A stretch of 64,000 nucleotides of DNA from DUOA01 sp012839095 (GCA_050951505.1 JBMNJE010000006.1:62001-126000), one strand, 5' to 3'; counted from the stretch's first letter, positions 53,587 through 63,521 are shown. The notes: a model not told the origin generated them from the sequence alone. Made by a program: numbers and translations.

Positions 53587-54606
53587 ATGAAGGATAAGTT
53601 TAAGGTAATAGCAGCCGGTTGCGGCAGCATGGCAAACACCTGGGTTCAATACGCCCTCTCCCGAAAGGATACTGAGATTGTGGGACTGGTGGATATCAGA
53701 GCAGAAAATGCTCACTCACTGGCAGAAAAATTCGGCTTGAAATGCGGTATCTATAATAATCTGGTCAGGGCCGTTTCAGAGTCAGGGGCAAATCTGGTTT
53801 TCGATATTACTGTTCCCGAAGCACACAGGGAAATTGCCTTAACTGCCATGAAAATGGGTTGTGATGTTCTGGGTGAAAAACCCATGGCATCATCCATGGA
53901 AGAAGCAAGGGAAATGGTAGGAACATCAAAGGAGCTTGGTAAAAACTATGCAGTTATGCAAAACAGAAGATACCTGAAAAACATCAGAGCCCTTCGTGAT
54001 CTTATTAAATCTGACATAATCGGGCAGCCGGGATTTGTAACTGCAGATTTTTTCATTGGTCCTCATTTTGGCGGCTTCAGGGATATAATGGAGAGTCCCC
54101 TTTTGCTGGATATGGCCATCCATACCTTTGATCAGGCCAGGTTTATTACAGGGGCAGATGCCCTGTCAGTATACTGTCATGAGTTCAATCCCGCAGGTTC
54201 CTGGTACAGGGGAAATGCAGCCGCTGTCTGTATCTTTGAAATGTCCGACGGTTCTGTGTTCAATTACAGGGGTTCCTGGTGCGCTGAAGGAGCTCCCACT
54301 TCCTGGGAATCTGAATGGAGGATTAATGGAAGCAAGGGCACTGCCATTTGGGATGGCAGAGACGTACCCTATGCTGAGGTAGTTGACAAGGAAAAGGAAA
54401 CCGGATTCCTAAATCATTTCAAAAGAATAGAGGCTCCTGTTAATTGGCAGGGTCGGGAAGGACATGAAGGATGCCTTGATGAGATGTTCGATGCCCTTCT
54501 GGAAGGAAGAAAGGCTGAGACTGACTGCAGCGATAATATAAAAAGTATGGCTATGGTTTTTGCTGCCCTGGAAAGTGCCGGAACCGGAAAAAAGGTAACC
54601 ATATAA
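53587..54606 (+). CDS. Gfo/Idh/MocA-family oxidoreductase (second of two)
   Basis: 339 residues from the ATG at 53587, 8 bases after GGAGAG. Rossmann motif IAAGCGSMANTWVQYAL, signature VLGEKPMASSMEEAREM, and in the second domain LLDMAIHTFDQARFI, with Asp and His in the catalytic positions. Not close to the copy at 34909. It heads a run of three sugar-related genes (hydrolase, GH2) on the same strand, so it probably handles a sugar released from the glycan. Confidence 0.9.
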   Translation: MKDKFKVIAAGCGSMANTWVQYALSRKDTEIVGLVDIRAENAHSLAEKFGLKCGIYNNLVRAVSESGANLVFDITVPEAHREIALTAMKMGCDVLGEKPMASSMEEAREMVGTSKELGKNYAVMQNRRYLKNIRALRDLIKSDIIGQPGFVTADFFIGPHFGGFRDIMESPLLLDMAIHTFDQARFITGADALSVYCHEFNPAGSWYRGNAAAVCIFEMSDGSVFNYRGSWCAEGAPTSWESEWRINGSKGTAIWDGRDVPYAEVVDKEKETGFLNHFKRIEAPVNWQGREGHEGCLDEMFDALLEGRKAETDCSDNIKSMAMVFAALESAGTGKKVTI

Positions 54607-54677
54607 TGTTCATCCTTCATGAACAAACATCAGCGAAGGTCTGACAATTAAGCATAGTAGAGAGGAGTTGATTCACT

Positions 54678-56162
54678 GTGGGAATAAATCTTTTTGAAAC
54701 ATCCGTTCCTGAGAGCGTTGGAGTCTCATCAAAACACATCCTGAACTTTCTGGAGAAAGCAGAAAAAAACGGAGTGATGCTCCACAGCGTGCTAATGATG
54801 AGAAGAGGTAAAGTGATTGCGGAAGGTTATTATTCCCCCTTCACCCAAAACACCATGCACCGGATGTACTCTGTCAGCAAGACATTTGCAAGCACCGCAA
54901 TCGGCCTGCTGGCTGATGAAGGCCGCATATCGCTGGATGACAGGGTATCCGGCTACTTTAAAGATAAACTGCCCGGGAATCCGCACCCTTACATATTGGA
55001 AATGAGCATCAGGGATCTGCTTAAGATGGCCACTCCTCATACCACTACTACTTATACGGAAAAAGACAGGGATTGGGTTTGGACCTTTTTCAATACCAGG
55101 CCCAGCCATCCCCCGGGCACTGTGTTTAACTATGACACATCCGGCAGCCATGTGCTGACTGCATTGGTTGAACGGGTTACGGGCAGGCCTTTTTTGGAAT
55201 ACCTAAAGGATAAAGTGCTCCGGGATCTGGGTTTCAGTGAAAGTGCCTGGTGCATAAAGGCACCTGAAGGATACTCCTGGGGCGGCAGTGGAGTAATATG
55301 TACTACCAGGGATACGGCCAGATTAGCCCTTTTATATATGAATAAGGGCAGGATCGGAGACAGGCAGTACATTTCTGAGGAATATGTACAGGCCGCAGCA
55401 TCCAGGCAGATCGACAATGCTGTAAGCGGTCACAGGGATTATATGCATGGCAATGGCTATGGATATCAAATCTGGATTCTTAGGGACGGGGCTTATGCCT
55501 TTTGCGGCATGGGAGGTCAGCTGGCAATTTGTATCCCGAAAGAGGAATTTTTGTTTGTATGCACCGGAGATATTCAGGGCTCAGCCCATTATTATGCCGG
55601 AATTTATGAGCTTTTGTGGAATGAAATAGTGGAAAGGCTTCAGCCGGTTGCCTTGCCGGAGGATGAGGCGGCAGCAACTCAATTGATGCATAAACTAAAC
55701 ACTCTTCGCGTGGTAAATCCTCTTATCGGAGAAACCTGCTCGCCATGGCAGGAAAAGGTAAATGGACTCCGTTATGCTCTTGATCCCAATCCAATGGGAA
55801 TAGAAAGAATAGGTGTGGAATTCAGCGGTAAAGAGGGAACCCTGTTTATTGAAACTCAAGAAGAAGAAAAGTGTATTAAATTCGGCATGGAAGACTATGC
55901 AGAAGGGTACTTTCCGCAAACAAATTATTTTGGTAATACAATTGGCATACCCAAAGGGGAGATGTATAAATGCATCGCAGCCGCCCGATGGACCCAGGAA
56001 GATAAACTTGTAATTCGCTGCTATATTATTGATGACTACTTTGGTAATCTTGCGATCACCCTGGGTTTTAAGGGTGAAGAACTGGGGCTCAATATGACCA
56101 AAACTGCAGAATGGTTTCTGGATGAATACCAGGGTTTTGCCGGCGGAAGAAAGGAGAGATGA
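54678..56162 (+). CDS. serine hydrolase of the beta-lactamase (class C/DD-peptidase) fold
   Basis: 494 residues, GTG start with AGAGGAG about 11 bases upstream. The SxxK nucleophile motif is SVSK (about 69-72), and the second motif is YDTSG (about 155-159), where class C enzymes have YxN. No signal peptide is seen, so it is cytoplasmic. Between an oxidoreductase and a GH2 enzyme it is likely an esterase that removes acyl groups from sugars rather than a resistance enzyme. The C-terminal 150 residues form a separate domain. Confidence 0.87.
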   Translation: MGINLFETSVPESVGVSSKHILNFLEKAEKNGVMLHSVLMMRRGKVIAEGYYSPFTQNTMHRMYSVSKTFASTAIGLLADEGRISLDDRVSGYFKDKLPGNPHPYILEMSIRDLLKMATPHTTTTYTEKDRDWVWTFFNTRPSHPPGTVFNYDTSGSHVLTALVERVTGRPFLEYLKDKVLRDLGFSESAWCIKAPEGYSWGGSGVICTTRDTARLALLYMNKGRIGDRQYISEEYVQAAASRQIDNAVSGHRDYMHGNGYGYQIWILRDGAYAFCGMGGQLAICIPKEEFLFVCTGDIQGSAHYYAGIYELLWNEIVERLQPVALPEDEAAATQLMHKLNTLRVVNPLIGETCSPWQEKVNGLRYALDPNPMGIERIGVEFSGKEGTLFIETQEEEKCIKFGMEDYAEGYFPQTNYFGNTIGIPKGEMYKCIAAARWTQEDKLVIRCYIIDDYFGNLAITLGFKGEELGLNMTKTAEWFLDEYQGFAGGRKER

Positions 56163-56168
56163 AGCTGT

Positions 56169-59100
56169 ATGATGGATTTATTAAGGGAATTTCATAAAAA
56201 ACCCGATTATCAGAATCAGTACATAACACAATTGAATAGGGAACCCGCCCACTATTCATGGGGTGCATTCGAGAGCAGGGAACAGGCCAAGTCCGGCGGA
56301 CAGTCAAAATTTATCCTGTCTCTTGACGGAGAATGGGATTTCAAATTGTTGGATAACATAAATCATTTGCCGGATGGCTTTAATCAGCCGAATGCCGATA
56401 TGTCGGAGTGGGGCAGGATAAAGGTACCGGGAAACTGGGAGCTTCAAGGTTACGGCAAACCCATATATCTCAATTCTTTATATCCGTTTAAAGATGCTTC
56501 AGGAGAGAAATATCTTCTGGATATAGGCAAGTCTGACGCTCATGATATCTATAAGCGATATAACCCTCCATACGTGCCTGAAGAAAATGCCTGCGGCATT
56601 TATCGGAGAACCTTTGATTTACCCGGCTCTTTCCTGGGCAGAGCCATATTTATTAATTTCAAAGGTGTGGAATCCGCATATTATTTATGGGTTAACGGCC
56701 ATCCGGTGGGTTATTCACAGGACAGCAAGCTCCCGTCTGAATTTGAGATAACCGAATATCTGACTGAAGGCAGGAACTTAATAACGCTGGCAGTTCTGAG
56801 ATTTTGTGACGGAACCTGGTTGGAAGACCAGGACTATATCCACCTGTCCGGGATATACAGATCTGTCTGCCTTATTGCCAAACCCAGGCTTCGCATTCAG
56901 GATTTCAAGGTGGATGCCGAACCCGACGGCACAGGCGGAGGAATTTTAAATGCCCGATGTTTCGTTAACAGGACGGAAGGCTTTGCAGATTCCAGTATCA
57001 AATTAAGTCTGTTTGACCCCAATGGAAAACTATTAGCAGAATCCACCAAGCCAGTCGATATTGCCACCCCTATCTATGGTATGGGCAGCGGCCGGAATTA
57101 CCGGGGAATGCGGCCTGTCAGCGAATCTGCTTTCTTTGAGCTGAGCCTGAAGGACGTAAAACCATGGAGCTTTGATAAACCCAACTTATACAGGGTTGTG
57201 TTTACCTTAATAGATCCCGATGGAGGGGAACAGGATTTTGAAGCCTGCAATGTCGGCTTCAGAAAGATATCCATAGAAAACAATGTCATCAAATTAAACG
57301 GCAAGCGGATTATATTCAGGGGCGTCAACAGGCATGAGCATTTTTGGCTGACCGGAAGAACTGTGTCCAGGGAACATATGATTGAGGAGATTAAGCTTAT
57401 GAAAAAGCTTAACTTTAACTCGGTCAGAACCAGTCACTATCCCGATGATCCTGAGTGGTATGACCTGTGCGATCAATACGGGCTTATGGTTGTCTGTGAA
57501 GCTAATCTGGAAACCCACGGCATAGGAGGAAATATAACCAACAACCCGGAATGGTCGGAAGCAATGCTGGAAAGGGCAAGACGCATGGTGCTGATTTATA
57601 AGAACCATCCTTCCATAGTGGCCTGGTCCCTGGGCAATGAATCAGGATACGGACCCGGTCATGCGGCTATGGCTAATTGGATCAGGGAGTATGACAGCAC
57701 TCGTTTGGTACAATATGAAAACAATGATCCCGGTCCCATTGCCAGTGACATCAAGTGCAGCATGTATCCGCCCATGGAAACCCTGATGGACATGATCGCT
57801 GATAACGATGATCGCCGGCCGATAGTGCTTATTGAATACGCTTACCAAATAGCAAATTCCAGCGGACATTTTGAGCTGTTTAACTATCTGGCTGAAAAGT
57901 ATGATATATTCCAGGGCGGTTTTGTCTGGGACTGGCAGGATAAATGCCTGCCGGCGGTTAATGAACAGGGGGAAATCTTTGCCGGATTTGGCGGTGACTG
58001 GGACGAAGACATGACTGAATGGGTTTGTCCCAACTATATGTGTGCCAATGGCGTTGTGCTGTCTGACCTTACTCCGAAACCCAGTGCTATTGAGCTGAAA
58101 CAGGGACAGGCTCCTTTCATCATTGAGGCTGACAAGGATAAGATTAACAGCTTTGTATTAAAGAATCGCACTCATGATATAGGGCTTGATGAAATCTCCC
58201 TTGATTATGAAATCCTTGTTTATGGCAGGAAAGTTGAGAACGGGCGTATCGAGCTGCCCGCCGGTGCAAGCCCGGGAGCGGACCATGCATTTGAGGTTGA
58301 CTTATCTGTTGCTGCCGATCAAACCAATGAGGTATATATTAATTTCAGAATAAAGACAGCAGTGGATTATCCCTGGGCTGATAAGGGCCATGAGATGGCT
58401 GTGTATCAGTTTGAAATAAAAGGACCGGCTCCGGCAGCTCCAAAAATAAAAGCAGCCGGCAGGGAACTTGGCATTATGGAAGATGAGAACCTGTTAGTAG
58501 TGACAGGCCAAGGTTTTAAGGTCACCTTTGATTGCCGGGAAAATATTTTATTAAGCTATGTGCGGAAGGATAAGGAATATATACAAAAGAGCGGCTGGGA
58601 AAATTTCAGCAGGGGCAGGACGGGGCTTCATCTGGAATCCAAATGGTGGGGTGAACCTAATGAGCTATGGTCTTCTTTTATGCCGGGCAGGCTGAATCGG
58701 ATTCCGTCAGGCGTGGATTATGGCATCAGTCAGAAGGACGGTAATGCTGTCATTATATTTACCAACAGGATTGTCGGAGCCAAGGGCGATATATACAGCC
58801 AAATAGCTTATACTGTCTACAAAGACGGAGATATCCGGATTAGTGTCGCCATAGATATGGACAACAATTACCTTCATGTGCCCAGAGTGGGTTTAAGCTT
58901 AGTCGCAGCCAAGGGTTTTGACAGTCTTAAATGGTATGGCAGAGGACCTGGTGAAAGCTATTGTGACAGAAAGCTTTCTGCTCCGGTAGGCGAGTACCAA
59001 TCAACTGTTGAAGAGACACATTTCCCCTTTGTGCCGGTAAGCCATAATGGCAGCCATGTTGATACCCGATGGTTTACTCTGGAGGATGCAGACGGTAACA

Positions 59101-59333
59101 GCATTACCTTTACAGGTTCCCTCTTTACCTTTGATGTACACTATAACACCGTGGAGGATTATTGGATTGCAGGCCACGAACATGAACTTATCCGCCGTGA
59201 AGAGGTATACATTAATATTGACGGGGCTATGGCAGGAATAGGCGGCGATATGGCCTGGTCTAACCAGCTGGATGACAAACATAAGGTGTTTGCGGGAAAA
59301 CATCAGTTTGAGTTTTATATGAGCTTTAAATAA
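56169..59333 (+). CDS. glycoside hydrolase family 2 beta-galactosidase-like enzyme
   Basis: 1054 residues, the full LacZ-type architecture: a sugar-binding jelly roll (about 40-215), an Ig-like domain, the TIM barrel (about 335-630), another Ig-like domain, and the C-terminal beta-gal small chain domain (about 780-1054). The barrel has GVNRHEHFWLTGRTVS, the acid/base SLGNESGYGPGHA (about 487), and nucleophile region IVLIEYAYQ (about 555-560). No signal peptide, so it acts on imported oligosaccharides. Beta-galactosidase is the closest call; related GH2 enzymes cleave other beta-glycosides. It starts 6 bases after the hydrolase stop and is coupled to it. Confidence 0.92.
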   Translation: MMDLLREFHKKPDYQNQYITQLNREPAHYSWGAFESREQAKSGGQSKFILSLDGEWDFKLLDNINHLPDGFNQPNADMSEWGRIKVPGNWELQGYGKPIYLNSLYPFKDASGEKYLLDIGKSDAHDIYKRYNPPYVPEENACGIYRRTFDLPGSFLGRAIFINFKGVESAYYLWVNGHPVGYSQDSKLPSEFEITEYLTEGRNLITLAVLRFCDGTWLEDQDYIHLSGIYRSVCLIAKPRLRIQDFKVDAEPDGTGGGILNARCFVNRTEGFADSSIKLSLFDPNGKLLAESTKPVDIATPIYGMGSGRNYRGMRPVSESAFFELSLKDVKPWSFDKPNLYRVVFTLIDPDGGEQDFEACNVGFRKISIENNVIKLNGKRIIFRGVNRHEHFWLTGRTVSREHMIEEIKLMKKLNFNSVRTSHYPDDPEWYDLCDQYGLMVVCEANLETHGIGGNITNNPEWSEAMLERARRMVLIYKNHPSIVAWSLGNESGYGPGHAAMANWIREYDSTRLVQYENNDPGPIASDIKCSMYPPMETLMDMIADNDDRRPIVLIEYAYQIANSSGHFELFNYLAEKYDIFQGGFVWDWQDKCLPAVNEQGEIFAGFGGDWDEDMTEWVCPNYMCANGVVLSDLTPKPSAIELKQGQAPFIIEADKDKINSFVLKNRTHDIGLDEISLDYEILVYGRKVENGRIELPAGASPGADHAFEVDLSVAADQTNEVYINFRIKTAVDYPWADKGHEMAVYQFEIKGPAPAAPKIKAAGRELGIMEDENLLVVTGQGFKVTFDCRENILLSYVRKDKEYIQKSGWENFSRGRTGLHLESKWWGEPNELWSSFMPGRLNRIPSGVDYGISQKDGNAVIIFTNRIVGAKGDIYSQIAYTVYKDGDIRISVAIDMDNNYLHVPRVGLSLVAAKGFDSLKWYGRGPGESYCDRKLSAPVGEYQSTVEETHFPFVPVSHNGSHVDTRWFTLEDADGNSITFTGSLFTFDVHYNTVEDYWIAGHEHELIRREEVYINIDGAMAGIGGDMAWSNQLDDKHKVFAGKHQFEFYMSFK

Positions 59334-59467
59334 AGTAAAACAGCAAAGCTCACCATTGGGACAATGCAAATGTCAGAAGGATTGCAGGTGCTGCTGACAA
59401 AGCAAGGAAATGACTAAGCAACATAAGTGTATTGTATAGATTGGATTTCCTTAATAATCATTTCCAT

Positions 59468-59534
59468 AAGAGTATCTCCATATTGTGTTATGTTCCACTA
59501 AATTGCATGATATTACAGTGAGATACTCTTTTCC
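59468..59534 (+). terminator. hairpin after the GH2 gene
   Basis: AAGAGTATCTC (59468-59478) pairs with GAGATACTCTT (59520-59530), followed by TTCC. The loop is long (41 bases). It closes the oxidoreductase-hydrolase-GH2 operon. Confidence 0.6.
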
Positions 59535-59580
59535 GTGTTCAGAAGTACCTGTTTATACCTGGCCGGCAATTCACATAAGC

Positions 59581-59610
59581 TTGCTTTAACAGGCTGGATT
59601 AGCATATAAT
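59581..59610 (+). promoter_or_regulatory. promoter of the ABC exporter/YigZ operon
   Basis: TTGCTT (59581-59586), an 18-base spacer, TATAAT (59605-59610). Start expected near 59617. Confidence 0.65.
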
Positions 59611-59659
59611 AGATTTGGCAATTTAAAATATGTGCGCATACATTACTGGAGGAATGATT

Positions 59660-61438
59660 TTGGGTAAGAAAAAACTGTTAAGTGTATTTGTATCATATTA
59701 CAGACCGCATTATAAACTTTTTCTCATTGATATCTTCTGTGCTTTGACTATTGCACTTATTGATTTATATTTTCCCATGCTGACCAGGGAAGTTATTGGA
59801 ACAGTTCTCCCTGCCGGTGAGATGCGGGTCTTTTGGTTGTTTGTCGCTGCTATGGTGGTTATGTATCTTATTCGTACCGGTCTTCAGTATATTGTGCAAT
59901 ACTGGGGTCATGTTCTGGGGGTTCGCATTGAATATGATATGAGAAGGGATTTATTTTCCCATCTGCAGACTCTTCCCTTCCGTTTCTATGACAAACATCG
60001 GACCGGGCATCTTATGTCCCGTATGGTAAACGATCTCAATGAAATCGCCGAGCTTGCCCATCATGGTCCAGAGGACCTGTTCCTTTCAGTAATAATGCTG
60101 GTTGGCTCCTTTTTCATGTTGATTACCGTCGAGTGGCGGCTGGCTGTCATTGTATACCTGCTGGTTCCTGTTATGTTCTGGTTTGCGCTCAAATACCGCA
60201 AGCTGATGAACCGGTCCTTCCGGGATTTGCGGGTCAAACTGGCAGATGTCAACGCCCAGCTTGAAAGCAGCATTTCCGGTGTGCGGGTTTCCAAATCATT
60301 TACCAATGAGGAGTACGAAAAGGAGAAGTTCGGAGAGGGTAACAAGCGTTTCAGGAGTTCCAAGTATACAGCCTATAAATACATGGCCATATTCCATACC
60401 GGTATTGAGTATTTCTCCAATATGCTCAATGTAATTGTGATTGCAGTTGGGGCTTACTTTATCCACAGAAAGTGGATGGAGGTTGCCGATCTTCTGGCCT
60501 TTATCATGTATGTCAGCGTTTTCCTGCAGCCTATCCGCCGGCTGACCAATTTCATGCAGCAATTTGAATCCGGAATGACCGGTGTGGAGCGATTCGTGGA
60601 AATTATGGATGTCAAACCTGATATAGCGGATGCGCCTGACGCAATAGAACTGGAGAATGTACATGGAGATATTGTGTTTGAAGATGTCAGCTTTTCCTAT
60701 GATGGAAATGAAAAGGTTTTGAATGATATCAACATAAGCATCCCGGCCGGAAAAACCATAGCACTGGTAGGTCCTTCCGGCGGCGGCAAGACGACCATGT
60801 GCCATCTCATTCCCCGTTTTTATGAGGTAAAAGAGGGGACTATAAAAATAGACGGAGAGGATATAAAGAAATACACCCTGAAATCTCTGCGTCGCAACAT
60901 AGGCCTGGTACAGCAGGATATTTTCCTCTTTGCGGGAACGATAAGGGATAATATCAGATACGGCAGAGTAGATGCAACGGATGAGGAAATTGAAGAGGCG
61001 GCAAGGTATGCCAATATCCATGACTTTATATCAAGCCTCCCCGATGGATATGATACCCAGGTGGGAGAGCGGGGTATCAGGCTTTCCGGAGGCCAGAAGC
61101 AGCGAATCTCCATAGCCCGGGTGTTTCTGAAGAACCCGCCCATTTTGCTGTTGGATGAAGCAACTTCTGCTCTGGACAATGAAACAGAAATCAAGATCCA
61201 GCGTGCTTTGGAGCAGCTGTCTCAAGGCAGAACCACTATCATCATAGCTCACAGGCTGTCCACCATAAAGAATGCAGACAGAATACTGGTTCTTACAGAG
61301 GAAGGCATTGTGGAAGAAGGATCCCACGATGAGCTGATGAACAAAGGTGGTATATATTCGGGATTGTATCAGGCACAGTTCAAAGATTATGTTTCTGACG
61401 ATGAAGTAATTGAATGGTCGGAAGGAGCAGAATGGTAG
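59660..61438 (+). CDS. ABC exporter, single-gene (homodimer) type
   Basis: The TTG at 59660 has GGAGG 7 bases upstream and gives the normal N-terminus MGKKKLLSVFVSYYRPHYK. The frame is open from an ATG at 59630 without a ribosome site, and the ATG at 59654 is too close to GGAGG. The 592-residue product has six membrane segments and a nucleotide-binding domain with Walker A GPSGGGKTT, signature LSGGQKQR and Walker B ILLLDEATSALD. All consensus residues are present, so it should work as a homodimer, unlike the pair at 29.6-33.2 kb. The substrate is unknown. Confidence 0.92.
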   Translation: MGKKKLLSVFVSYYRPHYKLFLIDIFCALTIALIDLYFPMLTREVIGTVLPAGEMRVFWLFVAAMVVMYLIRTGLQYIVQYWGHVLGVRIEYDMRRDLFSHLQTLPFRFYDKHRTGHLMSRMVNDLNEIAELAHHGPEDLFLSVIMLVGSFFMLITVEWRLAVIVYLLVPVMFWFALKYRKLMNRSFRDLRVKLADVNAQLESSISGVRVSKSFTNEEYEKEKFGEGNKRFRSSKYTAYKYMAIFHTGIEYFSNMLNVIVIAVGAYFIHRKWMEVADLLAFIMYVSVFLQPIRRLTNFMQQFESGMTGVERFVEIMDVKPDIADAPDAIELENVHGDIVFEDVSFSYDGNEKVLNDINISIPAGKTIALVGPSGGGKTTMCHLIPRFYEVKEGTIKIDGEDIKKYTLKSLRRNIGLVQQDIFLFAGTIRDNIRYGRVDATDEEIEEAARYANIHDFISSLPDGYDTQVGERGIRLSGGQKQRISIARVFLKNPPILLLDEATSALDNETEIKIQRALEQLSQGRTTIIIAHRLSTIKNADRILVLTEEGIVEEGSHDELMNKGGIYSGLYQAQFKDYVSDDEVIEWSEGAEW

Positions 61439-62068
61439 GTGTCGGATATGGAGTATCTGTCAGTGGCGAAGTCCATAGAGCATGAGCTGGTAATACAAAA
61501 ATCCAGATTTATCGGCCTGACCTATCCGGTTGAGGTCGAAGAGGAGATTTCTCTTTGCCTTGAGGATGCGAGAGAAAGATATCCAAATGCCACCCATTAC
61601 TGTTATGGGGCTGTTATCGGACTGGGCGGGCAGATTCAGCGTTTCTCCGATGACGGGGAGCCGGGCGGCACAGCCGGCATGCCCATTCTTCAGGTGCTTT
61701 TGCAAAAAGGATTGAAGAACATACTTGTAATTGTGGTGCGTTATTTTGGAGGCATAAAGCTGGGAGCGGGAGGACTGGTCCGGGCATACAGCAGAACCGC
61801 CTCGGAAGCAGTAAATGCAGCCGGCGTGGTGAAAATGGTGCTTAGCAGCCAGGCTGTCCTGTCTGTTAATTACAATATGCTGGGCAGCGTGGAGCACTTT
61901 CTGCATCAACCCGGAATCCTGATACAGGATAAAGCCTATGGTGAAAAGGTAGATATCCGTTTGCTGACCAATCATGACTGGGACAGCCTGACAGGAAAGC
62001 TGACAGATCTCTGCAGCGGCAATATTGAAATTAGAAAGCTGGACAGCGTTTATTACAATTGGGAATGA
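61439..62068 (+). CDS. YigZ/IMPACT family protein (UPF0029)
   Basis: 209 residues. The N-terminal UPF0029 domain has KSRFIGLTYPVEVEEEIS, the family block THYCYGAVIG with SDDGEPGGTAGMPI, and VVRYFGGIKLGAGGLVRAYS. A C-terminal DUF1949 domain follows (about 135-209). These proteins are linked to translation or ribosome-associated control in bacteria and yeast; the exact role is open. The start may be GTG 61439 or the ATG at 61448 with TAGGTG upstream. It directly follows the exporter gene. Confidence 0.88.
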   Translation: MSDMEYLSVAKSIEHELVIQKSRFIGLTYPVEVEEEISLCLEDARERYPNATHYCYGAVIGLGGQIQRFSDDGEPGGTAGMPILQVLLQKGLKNILVIVVRYFGGIKLGAGGLVRAYSRTASEAVNAAGVVKMVLSSQAVLSVNYNMLGSVEHFLHQPGILIQDKAYGEKVDIRLLTNHDWDSLTGKLTDLCSGNIEIRKLDSVYYNWE

Positions 62069-62086
62069 AATTGCTGTAAATAAAAG

Positions 62087-62113
62087 ATGGGAAAACGACA
62101 TATGTTTTCCCAT
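62087..62113. terminator. hairpin between convergent yigZ-like and lacI-family genes
   Basis: ATGGGAAAAC (62087-62096) pairs with GTTTTCCCAT (62104-62113). No long U-run on either side; it may act both ways. Confidence 0.5.
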
Positions 62114-62164
62114 TCGTATTGTTATAGAAATATATAGCAAATACCTTATGAATATAACCATGTA

Positions 62165-62177
62165 AAGTTACGTAAAG
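62165..62177. promoter_or_regulatory. LacI-type operator candidate, downstream copy
   Basis: AAGTTACGTAAAG, with the palindromic core TTACGTAA. The identical 13-mer is in the regulator's own promoter region at 63354-63366. This copy lies past the 3' end of the regulator gene. Confidence 0.55.
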
Positions 62178-62249
62178 CAAAACAACTTGATATATTATGT
62201 TATTATACCCTGGAGCCGCTAAAATATTGCTGGCTAATCATCAAAACCG

Positions 62250-63290
62250 TTACTCCTGATGACTGAGTCTTCTGACGGAGTCACGTACAACCAGCTTACA
62301 CGATAAGGAAAGGTTGTAATTATGACTGCATCCTTTTTCTATATGTTCAAGCAGCTGCGTCACTGCCAGTTTTCCCATAAGGTTTCTGTCAATATGCATA
62401 GTGGTCAGTGTCGGTGTAACCATTTCCGCAACTTTAAGATTGTCAAAACCCATAACTGATATATCTTCCGGAACGCGGATATTTTTCTCACTAAGAAGGC
62501 CTATCAGGGATATTGCGATCAGATCTCCGGAGCATAACCATGCTGTAGGATATTCGGTCAATTCAGAAAGATAGTTGTTAAGAATCTGTGAACTGTCAAG
62601 CAGCTCAAAATGGTCCTGCGAGCCAAAGATGCAGTATTCTTCATTATAAGGGAGGCGGGCATCCATTATAGCCTGGCGGAAACCACACAAACGTTCATAT
62701 ACGCTCTGCGCAACATGAATGGGGCCGATGAAACCGATTCTTGTGTGGCCCGAGCGGATCAGATAATCGGTTGCTGTATATGCGCCGCCGAAATTGTCTG
62801 AACCGACAGTGGGAATGGCTATGTTGTTATGGCGTATGTCCACCGAAATAACAGGTTTGCCCAGCTCACACAAAGCGGTTAGAAATTCACTGCCGATAAT
62901 GCCGATAGTAATATATCCAATAACATTAAGCTGATTGGAAACTTCAGGTATAATGCCATCCTGTTCTTCTTTGGCGGATAAACCCAGCATCAGAACGGTA
63001 TTGCCGGATTTGCGTACTTCATGCTCGATTGTCCAGAATATATCTGAATAAAAATAGTTGTCATTGCGAATATATTCAGGCACAAGAACAGCAATGCAGC
63101 TTGAACCGTTTTCTTCCAATGCTGAAAATCTGCCGTAATTCATTTGCCTGGCAGTTTCCATTACCTGCTTGCGTAAAGTCTCGCTGACACCAGGTTTATT
63201 GTTCAGTGCAAGGGATACTGCGTTTTTGGAAATTTGCAGCCTCTTTGCAATATCTTCCATGGTGACTTTTTTTCTTCTCTTAACACTCAT
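62250..63290 (-). CDS. LacI-family transcriptional regulator (second)
   Basis: 346 residues from the ATG at 63290, where GAGGTG stands 10 bases upstream; the in-frame ATG at 63308 overlaps this site. Helix-turn-helix VTMEDIAKRLQISKNAVSLA (about 9-28) and hinge, then the sugar-binding effector domain with IRSGHTRIGFIGP and DISVMGFDNLKVAEMVTPTL. Two identical operator-like 13-mers flank it. It is divergent from the solute-binding lipoprotein gene, whose promoter also carries a perfect palindrome, so it probably controls uptake of a sugar in this island. Confidence 0.93.
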   Translation of the reverse strand: MSVKRRKKVTMEDIAKRLQISKNAVSLALNNKPGVSETLRKQVMETARQMNYGRFSALEENGSSCIAVLVPEYIRNDNYFYSDIFWTIEHEVRKSGNTVLMLGLSAKEEQDGIIPEVSNQLNVIGYITIGIIGSEFLTALCELGKPVISVDIRHNNIAIPTVGSDNFGGAYTATDYLIRSGHTRIGFIGPIHVAQSVYERLCGFRQAIMDARLPYNEEYCIFGSQDHFELLDSSQILNNYLSELTEYPTAWLCSGDLIAISLIGLLSEKNIRVPEDISVMGFDNLKVAEMVTPTLTTMHIDRNLMGKLAVTQLLEHIEKGCSHNYNLSLSCKLVVRDSVRRLSHQE

Positions 63291-63353
63291 ATAAAGGCAG
63301 CACCTCATTCATGGTTTGCTTTAGTTATTATATCACTTGCATGAAACTGGGTC

Positions 63354-63366
63354 AAGTTACGTAAAG
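63354..63366. promoter_or_regulatory. LacI-type operator candidate in the regulator/solute-binding protein intergenic region
   Basis: Second copy of AAGTTACGTAAAG with the TTACGTAA core, 64 bases before the regulator start, in the divergent gap 63291-63574. It fits autorepression. Confidence 0.6.
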
Positions 63367-63489
63367 TGATAATTTAATTCTTATCTGATTTTTTTACAAT
63401 TCTCTTGATATATAAGCTGATAAACAGTTAATATTGCTTAAAATTAACTATACATTTTGTCATTTTGCTTGGTTATAATTGCTAATAAG

Positions 63490-63521
63490 CACTTGACATA
63501 GTCAAGTGAGGGTGGTATATT
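63490..63521 (+). promoter_or_regulatory. promoter with embedded palindromic operator for the solute-binding protein
   Basis: TTGACA (63493-63498), a 17-base spacer, TATATT (63516-63521). The palindrome CACTTGACATAGTCAAGTG (63490-63508, 8-base arms, 3-base centre) covers the whole -35 box, so a bound protein would block RNA polymerase. Confidence 0.75.

Noticed and set aside
54678..56162. Beta-lactamase resistance gene
   Set aside because: No signal peptide, altered YxN motif, and a glycan-gene context point to an esterase-like hydrolase.
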